Both the position numbers and the translations under genes were made by a program. Below the pieces are notes generated by a model that saw only the letters and a list, made by a program, of their open reading frames with translations, was not told where the DNA came from and did no database searches. A stretch of DNA of 64,000 bases from Sedimenticola hydrogenitrophicus (GTDB lineage: Bacteria > Pseudomonadota > Gammaproteobacteria > Chromatiales > Chromatiaceae). How positions within the stretch are numbered: the stretch's first letter is position 1; each line of letters starts with the position of its first letter. This document shows positions 36,687 to 45,130 of the stretch, piece by piece. The stretch lies in the NCBI RefSeq assembly GCF_025175675.1, contig NZ_JANIOA010000013.1, positions 1 to 64,000 of the forward strand, written 5' to 3'.

Positions 36687-39269
36687 ATGTTGGCAACGCT
36701 TTTCTGGTTTCTGCTGTTTCCGGTGGTGGCGGTTACACTGGCCTATCGGCGGGAAAGTCTCAAACGCTCCACCCTGGTCATGGGCGGACTGCTGCTCGCC
36801 TATACCCTGTTCGGTGATGGTGGGGCTTTCTGGTTGCTGCTGCTCTGGCTGCTCTTCCTCGGCTTGCTATTGCTCAACGTCGAGGATTTTCGGCGCACAG
36901 CGATCTCGCGCCGGCTGCTGGCCTTCTATCGGCAGATCCTGCCGCCCATGTCCGCCTCCGAGCGCGAGGCGCTGGAGGCGGGCACGGTCTGGTGGGAGGG
37001 GGACCTCTTCTCCGGTGCGCCGGATTGGGAGAAGCTGTATCAGATGCCGGCACCCCACCTGAGCCGTGAAGAACAGGCGTTTCTCGACGGCCCCACCGAG
37101 ACGCTCTGCCGGATGTTGGATGACTGGCAGATTACCCACGAACTGGCGGACATGCCGCCAGAGGTGTGGGCCTATATCAAGCAGGAGAAGTTCTTCGCCA
37201 TGATCATACCGAAACGGTATGGCGGGTTGGAGTTCTCCGCCCTGGCCCAGTCCTGCGTACTGCGCAAACTGGCCAGCCGCAGCCTGGTGGTCGCCTCCAC
37301 GGTGGGGGTGCCCAACTCCCTGGGACCGGGCGAGCTGCTGCTGCACTACGGTACCGAAGCGCAGAAGGAGTACTATCTGCCGCGCCTGGCGGCCGGTGAC
37401 GAGATCCCCTGTTTCGCCCTCACCTCGCCCCGGGTCGGCTCGGATGCCACCGCCATTACCGATACGGGGGTGGTCTGCCGGGGCGAGTATGAGGGGCGGG
37501 AGATCATCGGTATCCGGCTCAACTGGGACAAGCGCTACATCACCCTGGCGCCGATCGCCACGGTGCTGGGGCTCGCCTTCAAGCTTTATGATCCGGACCA
37601 CCTGATGGGGGGCCGCGACGCCTACGGCATCACCGCCGGTCTGGTGCCGACCCGCCTGCCCGGCGTCACCATCGGCCGCCGCCACTTCCCGCTGAATATC
37701 CCGTTTCAGAACGGTCCCACCCAGGGCCGGGACGTGTTCGTGCCGCTGGACGCCATTATCGGTGGACCGGAACGGGCCGGGGAGGGGTGGAAGATGCTGG
37801 TGCAGCAGCTCTCGGTGGGCCGCGGTATCACCCTGCCGTCCAATGCCGTCGGCAGCGGCAAGGCGGCGGTCTACGCCTCCGGTGCCTACGCCAGGATTCG
37901 CCGCCAGTTCGGCCTGCCGGTGGGCAAGTTTCACGGGGTCGGTGAGGTGCTGGCACGGATGGCCGGGCGCACCTATATCATGACCGCCGCGGCCGATGTC
38001 ACCATCGGCGCTATCGATGCCGGGGAGAAGCCCGCGGTCCCCGCGGCCATTCTCAAATACCACAACACCGAAATGGGGCGTGCCATCGCCAACGATGCCA
38101 TGGACGTACAGGGCGGCAAGGGGATCATGCTCGGTCCGAAGAACTACCTGGGGCGCAATTACCAGGGCATGCCCATCGCCATCACGGTGGAGGGGGCCAA
38201 TATCCTCACCCGCGGCCTGATCATCTTCGGTCAGGGGGCGATCCGTTGCCATCCCTATGTGCGGAAAGAGATGGAAGCGGCCGGGGCCGACGGCGAGGCG
38301 GGGCTGCAGGCGTTTGACCGGGCGCTGTTCGGGCATCTCGGTTATGCCGTCGGCAATGCCGCACGCTCCCTGGTGATGGCCCTGACCCAGGCGCGCTATG
38401 TGGAGGCGCCGACGCAGGACGGAACACGCCGCTACTACCAGCACATCTCCCGGTACAGCGCCTCCTTCGCCCTGGCGGCGGATGTGGCGATGCTCACCCT
38501 GGGGGGAGCGCTGAAACGCAAGGAGCTGCTCTCGGCCCGGTTGGGGGATGTGCTGAGTGCCATCTATCTCGCCTCGATGGTGCTGAAGCATCACGTCAAT
38601 CAGGGTAGCCCGGAGGAGGATTTACCTATTGTCGAGTGGGCCTGCCGCTCGCTGCTTTATGACGCCCAGGAGCAGCTGCACGGGCTATTGCGCAATCTGC
38701 CCAACCGTTGGGTGAGCACCCTGTTGCGCCTGTTCGTCTTTCCCCGGGGCCGTACCTACTCCGCGCCATCGGACGAACTGGGACTGCGGATTGCCGAGCT
38801 GATCATGAAACCCTGCGCCAGCAGGGAGCGGCTTTGCGAGGGCATCTATCAGACCGTCGAGCCCAACAATCCGTTGGGCCTGCTGCAGGAGGCGCTGGAA
38901 CTGGCCGAGTCGGTCAAGCCGCTGGAGCGCAAGGTGTTTAATGCCCGCCGGGACGGACTTTTCGAGTCCGAGGACACCCCCTCGCAGATCAATGAGGCGG
39001 AGCGCAAGGGTATCCTGACCGCTGACGAGGCCGCGCAACTGAGAAGTTTCGATGCCAAGGTGATGGCGCTGATCGATGTGGATGATTTCGCCGCTGCCGA
39101 GCTGGCTGTCCGCAAAACCGCTGCAACGGCCGGGGCCGCGCGGGCCCCGGTGAAAAAACCGCTGGCGAAAAAGAAGGCCGGCAAGAAAAAAGCCAGCAAG
39201 AAGCGGGTGGTGAAAAAGGCGGTTGTCACTAAGCGTACCACCGAACCGGCGGAAAAACAGGGCGACTAA
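36687..39269 (+). CDS. fadE: Acyl-CoA dehydrogenase, FadE type, with lysine-rich C-terminal tail
   Basis: 860 residues, slightly longer than E. coli FadE (814). Two hydrophobic segments (about 1-20 and 30-60) anchor it to the inner membrane. The dehydrogenase core follows, with YGGLEFSALAQSCVL, CFALTSPRVGSDAT, NDAMDVQGGKGIMLGPKNYL and ITVEGANILTRGLI. It oxidises acyl-CoA in fatty-acid beta-oxidation. The last 40 residues are lysine/alanine rich (KKPLAKKKAGKKKASKKRVV), unlike the usual FadE end, and recall histone H1-like tails. The frame opens at 36576, but the ATG at 36687 with AAGGGG just before fits the family. The TAA stop is also the left 3 bp duplication of a MITE. No other beta-oxidation genes are adjacent. 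Confidence 0.9.
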   Translation: MLATLFWFLLFPVVAVTLAYRRESLKRSTLVMGGLLLAYTLFGDGGAFWLLLLWLLFLGLLLLNVEDFRRTAISRRLLAFYRQILPPMSASEREALEAGTVWWEGDLFSGAPDWEKLYQMPAPHLSREEQAFLDGPTETLCRMLDDWQITHELADMPPEVWAYIKQEKFFAMIIPKRYGGLEFSALAQSCVLRKLASRSLVVASTVGVPNSLGPGELLLHYGTEAQKEYYLPRLAAGDEIPCFALTSPRVGSDATAITDTGVVCRGEYEGREIIGIRLNWDKRYITLAPIATVLGLAFKLYDPDHLMGGRDAYGITAGLVPTRLPGVTIGRRHFPLNIPFQNGPTQGRDVFVPLDAIIGGPERAGEGWKMLVQQLSVGRGITLPSNAVGSGKAAVYASGAYARIRRQFGLPVGKFHGVGEVLARMAGRTYIMTAAADVTIGAIDAGEKPAVPAAILKYHNTEMGRAIANDAMDVQGGKGIMLGPKNYLGRNYQGMPIAITVEGANILTRGLIIFGQGAIRCHPYVRKEMEAAGADGEAGLQAFDRALFGHLGYAVGNAARSLVMALTQARYVEAPTQDGTRRYYQHISRYSASFALAADVAMLTLGGALKRKELLSARLGDVLSAIYLASMVLKHHVNQGSPEEDLPIVEWACRSLLYDAQEQLHGLLRNLPNRWVSTLLRLFVFPRGRTYSAPSDELGLRIAELIMKPCASRERLCEGIYQTVEPNNPLGLLQEALELAESVKPLERKVFNARRDGLFESEDTPSQINEAERKGILTADEAAQLRSFDAKVMALIDVDDFAAAELAVRKTAATAGAARAPVKKPLAKKKAGKKKASKKRVVKKAVVTKRTTEPAEKQGD

Positions 39270-39428
39270 GGGCTCGCGCAAGAATAATTTCGCAGTACCG
39301 AGGGCGTAACTGGGCCCCGCTGGCAAGGCACGCTTTGCAGGCAATGGCCGTTCCCTTGCCAAAAAGCGTAACGCCGCCAGCGGGGTCCAGTTGCGACCGA
39401 ATACCGAAACTTATTTTTGCGCGAGCCC
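39270..39428. mobile_element. MITE family A, copy 3, at the fadE stop codon
   Basis: A 159 bp element, GGGCTCGCGCAAGAATAATT to AACTTATTTTTGCGCGAGCC plus C, flanked by TAA on both sides (39267-39269 and 39429-39431). The left TAA is the fadE stop codon. It is in the same orientation as copy 1 and about 90 percent identical to it by eye. The rest of the gap to 39565 holds no gene. Confidence 0.85.
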
Positions 39429-39565
39429 TAAGGACCCGCGGGGCGGCATCGTCGGGGACAATGCTCCCGGTGTCCCGTTGAAAAAGCGCTAAACTGTACA
39501 CTGATCAAACCTCTATTCATGCCGCCCCACGGTTACTGTCTGGTGGAAAAGGGAAACGGCAATCG

Positions 39566-40105
39566 ATGACTAAACGGCAGCGATTATTGGCGATTATTCT
39601 GCTGGGACTGGTGTCGGCGGGGTGTTCTTCCCCCAGGGACTGGCGGACTGCCAGCCGGGAACCGGCGGGCATCGCCCCCGCCCCCGCGGTGACCCCTGAA
39701 GCGGTCCTGCAGGTCTACGGTGCCGATGCCTGGGGCTGGCGCGGCTGGTTTGCCATTCATACCTGGATCGCCGCCAAACGGACGGGTGCGGACACCTATA
39801 CGGTGTACGACGTGGTCGGTTGGCGGGGCCGTAGCGGTCAACCGGTGATGCGGATCGCCCGGGACGTTCCGGACCGCTACTGGTATGGAGAGCGTCCCCG
39901 CGTCATCAAGGAGCACCGGGGGAAGGACGTCGACCGGCTGATCGATGCGGTGGAAAAGGCAGCGCGCGACTATCCCTGGAAAACCACCTACCGGGCCTTC
40001 CCGGGCCCCAACAGTAACACCTTCACCGCCTGGATCGCCAAGCGGGTGCCGGAGCTTGGCCTGAAACTCCCGTTGTCCGCGATCGGCAAAAGTTACGTCG
40101 ACTAG
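39566..40105 (+). CDS. Lipoprotein, DUF3750 family
   Basis: 179 residues. The N-terminus is a lipoprotein signal peptide with lipobox VSAGCSS (Cys20). The mature domain has WRGWFAIHTWIAAKRT, VYDVVGWRG and a C-terminal AFPGPNSNTFTAWIAK. This pattern (HTW, GPNSNT) matches the DUF3750 family as I recall it, whose function is unknown. It is predicted to be anchored to a membrane facing the periplasm. No operon partner is seen, as rubrerythrin is 200 bp further on behind an AT-rich gap. Confidence 0.8.
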   Translation: MTKRQRLLAIILLGLVSAGCSSPRDWRTASREPAGIAPAPAVTPEAVLQVYGADAWGWRGWFAIHTWIAAKRTGADTYTVYDVVGWRGRSGQPVMRIARDVPDRYWYGERPRVIKEHRGKDVDRLIDAVEKAARDYPWKTTYRAFPGPNSNTFTAWIAKRVPELGLKLPLSAIGKSYVD

Positions 40106-40304
40106 GCGTCGCGTGCGAGCCCTGAGTGCTTCATGAGCAAAGCGAAGCGGTCCCCGCTGTTTAGCAACGATAGCACTTATAAATAGAAAAAAACGATAAA
40201 TAAGTAATATAAAATCAATTAGATAAACTAAATTTCATCATCTATCCTTTCTACACGTACTGAGGTGAGTGCGTGAATAGCAGAACTATGACGAGGAGAA
40301 AGAT

Positions 40305-40721
40305 ATGGAACTGAAAGGTAGTAAGACTGAACAGAACCTGAAGGATGCATTTGCTGGTGAATCCCAAGCCAATCGTCGCTACCTCTACTTCGCCTCCAAG
40401 GCGGATGTCGAAGGTTACAACGATATTTCCGCACTGTTCCGCTCTACTGCTGAAGGTGAAACCGGACACGCCCATGGCCATCTGGAGTACCTGGAAAGCT
40501 GTGGTGATCCGGCAACTGGTATGCCGATAGGCGGCACCGCGGACAATCTGAAAAGTGCGGTCGCCGGTGAAACCCATGAATACACGGATATGTACCCCGG
40601 GATGGCGAAAACCGCGCGTGATGAAGGCTTTGACGAGGTGGCCGACTGGTTCGAGACCCTGGCCAAGGCGGAACGCTCCCATGCCAACCGTTACCAGCGA
40701 GCACTGGACGAGATGGACTGA
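40305..40721 (+). CDS. Rubrerythrin-family diiron protein without rubredoxin domain
   Basis: 138 residues, a single four-helix bundle. Conserved acidic ligands are seen in [54 protein letters not shown] and [16 protein letters not shown], each an E(xx)H-type half-site. The C-terminal rubredoxin-like domain of classical rubrerythrin (about 40 residues) is absent, so electrons must come from another protein. It reduces hydrogen peroxide. The start follows GAGGAGAAAGAT. The AT-rich upstream region probably contains its promoter. It heads the cluster with an Fe-S protein, a ferritin-like protein and DUF3501, although a repeat-filled 371 bp gap follows it. Confidence 0.92.
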   Translation: MELKGSKTEQNLKDAFAGESQANRRYLYFASKADVEGYNDISALFRSTAEGETGHAHGHLEYLESCGDPATGMPIGGTADNLKSAVAGETHEYTDMYPGMAKTARDEGFDEVADWFETLAKAERSHANRYQRALDEMD

Positions 40722-40795
40722 TCTCGCATTCGGAACAGGACCGGGATGGGTCCAGTCCCGGTCCTCCTGTACCACCCCAGTTTTGATCTCAGCCC

Positions 40796-40934
40796 GTAGG
40801 TTGGGGTGAGCGGAGCGAACCCCAACGGACGATGGTTGCGTTCAACACCACATGTTGGGGTTCGCAGGCTCACCCCAACCTACGGCTTGGTCATCAAGCT
40901 TGGTAGGGTGGGTACGCTTTTTGTGCCCACGCGG
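40796..40934. repeat. Family C facing pair followed by family D hairpin
   Basis: GTAGGTTGGGGTGAGCGGAG leading to CGAACCCCAAC (40796-40826) faces GTTGGGGTTCGCAGGCTCAC leading to CCCAACCTACG (40854-40884), spacer 27 bp as in the copy at 10751-10839. The D unit GTGGGTACGCTTTTTGTGCC plus CAC (40908-40930) follows. This composite accounts for most of the gap between rubrerythrin (40721) and the Fe-S gene (41093). Confidence 0.7.
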
Positions 40935-41092
40935 AAGGTACGGCACGGGGCAAAAAGGTGGGCACAGACTACGTGCCGACCCGACGCGACTGCCTGATAA
41001 ATGTTTTTATGGACTGGATGCAGATTGGACTTGCATTGGAACAGAGTATCTACGGGCTAACACCGTTATCAGGATTTCAGGAGGCGGACAAC

Positions 41093-42424
41093 ATGGCAGT
41101 AAAAGAGGGTAATCTGGAGGCGCCGACACGCCACCCGATCGATTGGAAGAATCCCGATTTATATAATGAATCCTCGCTCATGGCCGAGTTGGAACGGGTT
41201 TATGAAATCTGCCATGGCTGCCGTCGTTGTGTCAGCCTCTGTAACGCCTTCCCCACGCTGTTTGACCTGGTCGACGAGTCCCCGACCTACGAAGTGGACG
41301 GGGTGAAAAAGGATGATTACTGGGGTGTGGTGGATCACTGTTACCTGTGTGATCTCTGCTTCATGACCAAGTGTCCCTACACGCCACCCCACGAGTGGAA
41401 CGTGGACTTCCCGCACCTGATGCTGCGCGCCAAGGCGGTGAAGTACAAAAAGGGCGAGATGAAGCTGCGGGACAGGATTCTCACCAGCACCGACGCGGTC
41501 GGCTCGATCGCCGGCATCCCGGTGGTGGTGGATGTGGTCAACGCGGCCAACAAGGCGAAACCGACCCGCAAGCTGCTGGAGTCGGTGCTTGGGGTGCACG
41601 CGGATGCCCGGCTGCCGGAGTTCCACTCGCGGACCATGCGCAAGCGCCTGGGACGGAACGTGGGCGCTTCCGCCGACGCCGGGCCGGCCGGTCCCACGCA
41701 GGGCAAGGTCGCGCTGTTCGCCACCTGTTACGGCAATCGCAACGAACCGATTATCGGCGAGGATCTGGTGGCGGTTTTCGAGCACAACGGGATTCCGGTG
41801 ACGCTGGCACGGAAGGAGCGGTGCTGCGGTATGCCGAAGCTGGAGCTGGGTCATCTGGAGGCGGTGGAGAAGGCGATGCAGGCCAATATTCCGGTACTGG
41901 CCGAGCTGGTGGATGAGGGCTGGGATATCGTCGCCCCGGTTCCCTCCTGTGCCCTGATGTTCAAACAGGAGCTGCCGCTGCTGTTTCCCGACAATCCCGC
42001 GGTGAAGAAGGTCAGCCAGGCGATCTTTGACCCGTTCGAATACCTTTTCCTGCGCCACAAGCACGGCAAGCTGAAGACCGATTTCAGCCAGCCGCTGGGC
42101 AAGGTGGCCTATCACGCGGCCTGCCATCAGCGGGTGCAGAACATCGGCGCGAAAACCCGTGATGTGCTGGCGCTAGTTCCCGATTCCACGGTCGAGGTGA
42201 TCGAGCGCTGCTCCGGTCATGACGGCACTTATGCGGTGAAGAAGGAGTGCCACGAGATCTCGATGAAGATCGTACGACCGGTGGTCAACCGGGTAAAACA
42301 GGCGACTGCCGATCATTATGGCAGTGACTGCCCGATGGCCGGCCATCACATCGAACACGGCATGGGTGACGGCAGCCGGACCGAGCACCCCATGAGTCTG
42401 TTGAGAAAAGCCTACGGCATATAA
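41093..42424 (+). CDS. Fe-S cluster and CCG-domain protein, GlpC/heterodisulfide reductase type
   Basis: 443 residues. Two 4Fe-4S-type cysteine sets lie near the N-terminus: CHGCRRCVSLC (about 38-48) and CYLCDLCFMTKCPY (about 84-97). The C-terminal half carries two CCG-type domains, ERCCGMPKLELG and a variant ERCSGHDGTYAV, with further cysteines in FATCYGN and YHAACHQR. This is the HdrB/GlpC/LutA arrangement that often serves electron transfer. The frame opens at 40958, but the ATG at 41093 follows CAGGAGG. It is 17 bp before the ferritin-like gene. With a rubrerythrin lacking a rubredoxin domain beside it, it is a candidate electron donor to that protein, by inference. Confidence 0.88.
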   Translation: MAVKEGNLEAPTRHPIDWKNPDLYNESSLMAELERVYEICHGCRRCVSLCNAFPTLFDLVDESPTYEVDGVKKDDYWGVVDHCYLCDLCFMTKCPYTPPHEWNVDFPHLMLRAKAVKYKKGEMKLRDRILTSTDAVGSIAGIPVVVDVVNAANKAKPTRKLLESVLGVHADARLPEFHSRTMRKRLGRNVGASADAGPAGPTQGKVALFATCYGNRNEPIIGEDLVAVFEHNGIPVTLARKERCCGMPKLELGHLEAVEKAMQANIPVLAELVDEGWDIVAPVPSCALMFKQELPLLFPDNPAVKKVSQAIFDPFEYLFLRHKHGKLKTDFSQPLGKVAYHAACHQRVQNIGAKTRDVLALVPDSTVEVIERCSGHDGTYAVKKECHEISMKIVRPVVNRVKQATADHYGSDCPMAGHHIEHGMGDGSRTEHPMSLLRKAYGI

Positions 42425-42441
42425 TTCCAAGGAGATAAACC

Positions 42442-42729
42442 ATGGCAAATGAAGGCTACCACGAACCGATAGCGGAACTCTCGGTGGAGACCCGGGACAT
42501 GCACCGCGCGATCATTTCGCTGATGGAGGAACTGGAGGCGATTGACTGGTACAACCAGCGAGTCGATGCCTGCAGTGATCCGCAACTGAAGGCGATCCTG
42601 GCGCACAACCGGGACGAGGAGAAGGAGCATGCCTCGATGGTGCTGGAGTGGATCCGCCGCAACGATCCGCGATTCGAACGTGAGCTGAAGGATTACCTGT
42701 TCAGCGACAAACCCATTACCCACGAGTAG
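42442..42729 (+). CDS. Encapsulated-ferritin-like (EncFtn) diiron protein without encapsulin
   Basis: 95 residues, two predicted helices. It closely resembles the ferritin-like core of Rhodospirillum rubrum EncFtn. The motif MEELEAIDWYNQRVDA contains Glu30, Trp36 and Tyr37, and NRDEEKEHASMVLEW contains Glu60 and His63. These correspond, with an offset of two, to the EncFtn ligands and gate residues E32, W38, Y39, E62 and H65. The C-terminal encapsulin-targeting tail of EncFtn is missing: it ends six residues after the FSDKPIT region. No encapsulin is encoded in the window. It shares one base (TAG/GTG) with a possible early start of the DUF3501 gene. AAGGAG precedes the ATG. Confidence 0.88.
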   Translation: MANEGYHEPIAELSVETRDMHRAIISLMEELEAIDWYNQRVDACSDPQLKAILAHNRDEEKEHASMVLEWIRRNDPRFERELKDYLFSDKPITHE

Positions 42730-42773
42730 TGGTGCAAAAGGATGGAATGAACATTAGCGAGGAGATGTCAGAC

Positions 42774-43355
42774 ATGGGCAAATTGTCACACGAAAATCTC
42801 TACAGCCTGGAAGAGTATGCCCGTATCCGCCCCGAGTTCCGGGCCCAGGTGATGGCGCATAAAAAGGACCGGCGGGTCGCCATTGGTGAGCACGCCGCGC
42901 TCTATTTTGAGGATGCCCTCACCATGCAGTACCAGGTGCAGGAGATGCTCAGGATCGAGCGGATCTTTGAAGCCAGGGGGATTCAGGATGAACTGGATGT
43001 CTACAATCCACTGATCCCGGATGGGCAGAACTGGAAGGCCACCTTCATGATGGAGTACGCCGATGTGGAACAGCGGCGGCGTGAACTGGCCCGGCTGATC
43101 GGCGTGGATCAGGCGCTCTGGGTTCAGGTGGAGGGTTTCGACAAGGTTCACCCGGTGGCCAATGAAGACCTGGAACGCACTACCGAGGATAAAACCTCAT
43201 CGGTCCATTTCGTGCGCTTCGAGCTCACCCCGGAGATGGCGGCGGCGGCCAAGGGCGGCGCCGCCATCCGCGCAGGCATCAGCCACCCGGCCTATAGCGC
43301 GGAGACCGTGCTGGATGAAAATGTGCGCAACTCGCTGGTGGGTGATTTGCACTAG
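42774..43355 (+). CDS. DUF3501 family protein
   Basis: 193 residues. It matches the DUF3501 pattern as I know it: LYSLEEYARIRPEFRAQVMA, HKKDRRVAIGEHAALYFEDA, QVQEMLRIERIFEARGIQDE and YNPLIPDGQNWKATFMMEYA, ending with a variable tail. The function is unknown, but the family commonly sits beside rubrerythrin and Fe-S CCG genes. The frame opens at 42729 (GTG), but the ATG at 42774 with GAGGAG nine bases before gives the family length. It is the last gene of the cluster and is followed by a clear terminator. It may be a partner or assembly factor of the redox module, which is inference. Confidence 0.9.
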   Translation: MGKLSHENLYSLEEYARIRPEFRAQVMAHKKDRRVAIGEHAALYFEDALTMQYQVQEMLRIERIFEARGIQDELDVYNPLIPDGQNWKATFMMEYADVEQRRRELARLIGVDQALWVQVEGFDKVHPVANEDLERTTEDKTSSVHFVRFELTPEMAAAAKGGAAIRAGISHPAYSAETVLDENVRNSLVGDLH

Positions 43356-43373
43356 GGAGAGGCTTTAACCCAT

Positions 43374-43412
43374 AAAAAAACCGCCACCCGAAAGTTCGGG
43401 TGGCGGTTTTTA
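43374..43412. terminator. Bidirectional rho-independent terminator
   Basis: An A-run, then CCGCCACCCG, loop AAAGTT, CGGGTGGCGG, then TTTTTATT. The ten-pair GC-rich stem with A-run on one side and T-run on the other serves both the DUF3501 gene and the convergent phasin gene. Confidence 0.92.
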
Positions 43413-43431
43413 TTCGATCAGAAAGCGCTGA

Positions 43432-43827
43432 TTAAGCGGCTTTCTTTGCAGCGGCAGGGGCCTTCTTGGCGGCCGGTGCCACGGCAGCGGTCGCCACCTC
43501 AATGCTCTTCTCGGCGATTTTCTGCGCCTCGGTTGAGAACTGGCTACCGATACTGGCCACAGCCTGTGAATCGGCAATCACTTTTTCGCCGATCAGCTTG
43601 AAGGTCTCGCCCTGCTTGGTGAAGAATGCTTCCAGTGCCTTCTGGTCGGTGATCTCGGAAGCGGAACGCAACTGCTCAAGGCAGATATCAGTATATTCGC
43701 GTACGCTGCCCAGCTGGATTTCGGCCAGCTTCTCGAAGTTGTAGATATACAGCTTGTTCAACTCCTGGACCGGAGAGAGAACAGTCTGAACCTGTGCGGT
43801 AAACTTTTCAAAGATTTCGTTTGTCAT
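43432..43827 (-). CDS. Phasin family protein
   Basis: 131 residues, mostly helical, hydrophilic, ending in an alanine/lysine-rich tail (VAPAAKKAPAAAKKAA). The helix region matches phasins (LYIYNFEKLAEIQLGSVREY, SEITDQKALEAFFTKQGETF). Phasins coat polyhydroxyalkanoate granules. The tail resembles DNA-binding-like phasin ends but also plain linkers. No PHA synthase is nearby. The convergent terminator at 43374-43412 ends its transcript. The start follows AGGAAGGCCATTGTC on the minus strand, an adequate ribosome-binding site. Confidence 0.88.
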   Translation of the reverse strand: MTNEIFEKFTAQVQTVLSPVQELNKLYIYNFEKLAEIQLGSVREYTDICLEQLRSASEITDQKALEAFFTKQGETFKLIGEKVIADSQAVASIGSQFSTEAQKIAEKSIEVATAAVAPAAKKAPAAAKKAA

Positions 43828-43951
43828 GACAATGGCCTTCCTTAGTAGAGGGGGATTACCTAGATGGTGCGATGCAGCATAACACTGGAATTGTTGCAGT
43901 GCAATAATTATTGGGTTAATTTTTTGTGAACTGGTTATTTGTTTAAAATTA

Positions 43952-44145
43952 ACTACTCACGGGGTGATGGGCCTGACTTGCCGGCCTCAGGTGATCGCTT
44001 GTCTCCTCGAATCCGGCCCCATTTTCAGCGCCTGCCCAAATTCGCTCCGCTCAAACCAGGGCAGGGTGGATTTTGAAAATGGGGCCGAATACGAGGCGCC
44101 ATCAAGATCGGCCAACAAGGTAGACCAATCACCTACAGACCGGGA
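43952..44145. repeat. Repeat family B, long copy, inverted
   Basis: ACTCACGGGGTGATGGGCCT (43955) through CCTCGAATCCGGCCCCATTT, GCTCAAACCAGGGCAGGGTG and GGGGCCGAATACGAGGCGCC to GGCCAACAAGGTAGACCAAT. It aligns to 1922-2117 with the centre in reverse complement. It has the same nested palindrome. It fills much of the gene-free stretch 43828-44283, of which the first 120 bp is AT-rich and probably the phasin promoter. Confidence 0.7.
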
Positions 44146-44283
44146 GGGTAGGTATGTCTAAAAAATTCACGGATGACCACCCCGTTTTCGGGCATTTAGG
44201 CATCAGGACCGATTGCTCTTCCCATTGCGGAGACAGGGAAACTCTAATATCGTGCTCCGCAATCGACCATTCAGGAGTAACCC

Positions 44284-44904
44284 ATGTCCGCTAATCCGCA
44301 GATCCCCCTCACTGATGTCAGAGGCATTGGCCCCAGCGCGGCGGTCAGGATGAGGCAGAGTGGCATCCAGACGGCCAACCAGCTGGCCGGGATGTCCATC
44401 GCTGAGTTCAAACAGCGCTGTCCCACGCTGGAGAAGCGGGGAGAGGCCTTCGTAAAAGGGGCGCGCAAACTGCTCAAGCGGATCGGCGGGTCCGATATTG
44501 CACGTGACCCGGCACCGACCGGTCAGCCGGGTGATCCGGCACGAAATGCCGCTGCCGGCCGGCCGTCCAACGCAACCGGGGCAGCGCTGCCGACAGAAGG
44601 GCGGAAAACGCCCAAGGCGGAAAAGAGCCCCCTGCAAGCGACAACCGCCGACGCCATGACGCCCGTGGATGAGAAGCCCCAATTGGAGAAGAAAGAGAAA
44701 TTGAAAAAGGAAAGCAAGTCGGACGCGCAGGAGAAGAAGGAGAAAAAGGAGAAGAAGGCGAAAAAGGGCGATAAGAAGGAGAAAACCGAAAAGCAGCAAT
44801 CGGACAAGAAAAAGAAGTCGCCCAAGAAAGACAAGCTGGATAAAAAAGACAAATCATCCGACAAAAAGAAAAAGAAAGAGAAGAAACGTGATAGAAAGGA
44901 TTAG
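44284..44904 (+). CDS. HhH-like protein with very lysine-rich C-terminal tail
   Basis: 206 residues. The first 65 look like a helix-hairpin-helix DNA-binding unit (LTDVRGIGPSAAVRMRQSGI, then QTANQLAGMSIAEFKQRC). A low-complexity linker of about 50 residues leads to about 70 residues built almost only of Lys, Glu, Asp and Ser (KKEKKEKKAKKGDKKEKTEK, KKKKEKKRDRKD at the end). A DNA- or RNA-binding protein with a histone-like tail is inferred. The family is not recognised beyond the HhH-like head. The ATG follows AGGAGTAACCC, a good ribosome-binding site. It stands alone between a repeat and the cold-shock gene. Confidence 0.75.
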   Translation: MSANPQIPLTDVRGIGPSAAVRMRQSGIQTANQLAGMSIAEFKQRCPTLEKRGEAFVKGARKLLKRIGGSDIARDPAPTGQPGDPARNAAAGRPSNATGAALPTEGRKTPKAEKSPLQATTADAMTPVDEKPQLEKKEKLKKESKSDAQEKKEKKEKKAKKGDKKEKTEKQQSDKKKKSPKKDKLDKKDKSSDKKKKKEKKRDRKD

Positions 44905-45130
44905 CGGCTTGGGTTCTGAGCGGAACCGGGGTGGCGGGGCGATCGGGAGTATCTGACCGAAATGTCAAAATACTCCTGGCTAATCTTATAGACATGGCCT
45001 ATAGTGTCTCCAGCTACAGATTTTGTTATCAGCAGTTTTGGTCGTTCCATTCTTGTTACCCCCTCAATTCCTCGTTTCATTACCTGTAAGCAGCAAGCAC
45101 ATTGTTTAATTTATTTCAGGTAAAAGTTAT

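Noticed and set aside
42729-42773. Early GTG start of the DUF3501 gene
   Set aside because: The ATG at 42774 has GAGGAG at good spacing and gives the standard DUF3501 N-terminus.
44474-44995. Minus-strand Phe/Ser-rich frame opposite the lysine-rich protein
   Set aside because: It is the antisense image of a Lys/Glu-rich coding sequence, which always gives Phe/Ser/Leu-rich shadows.
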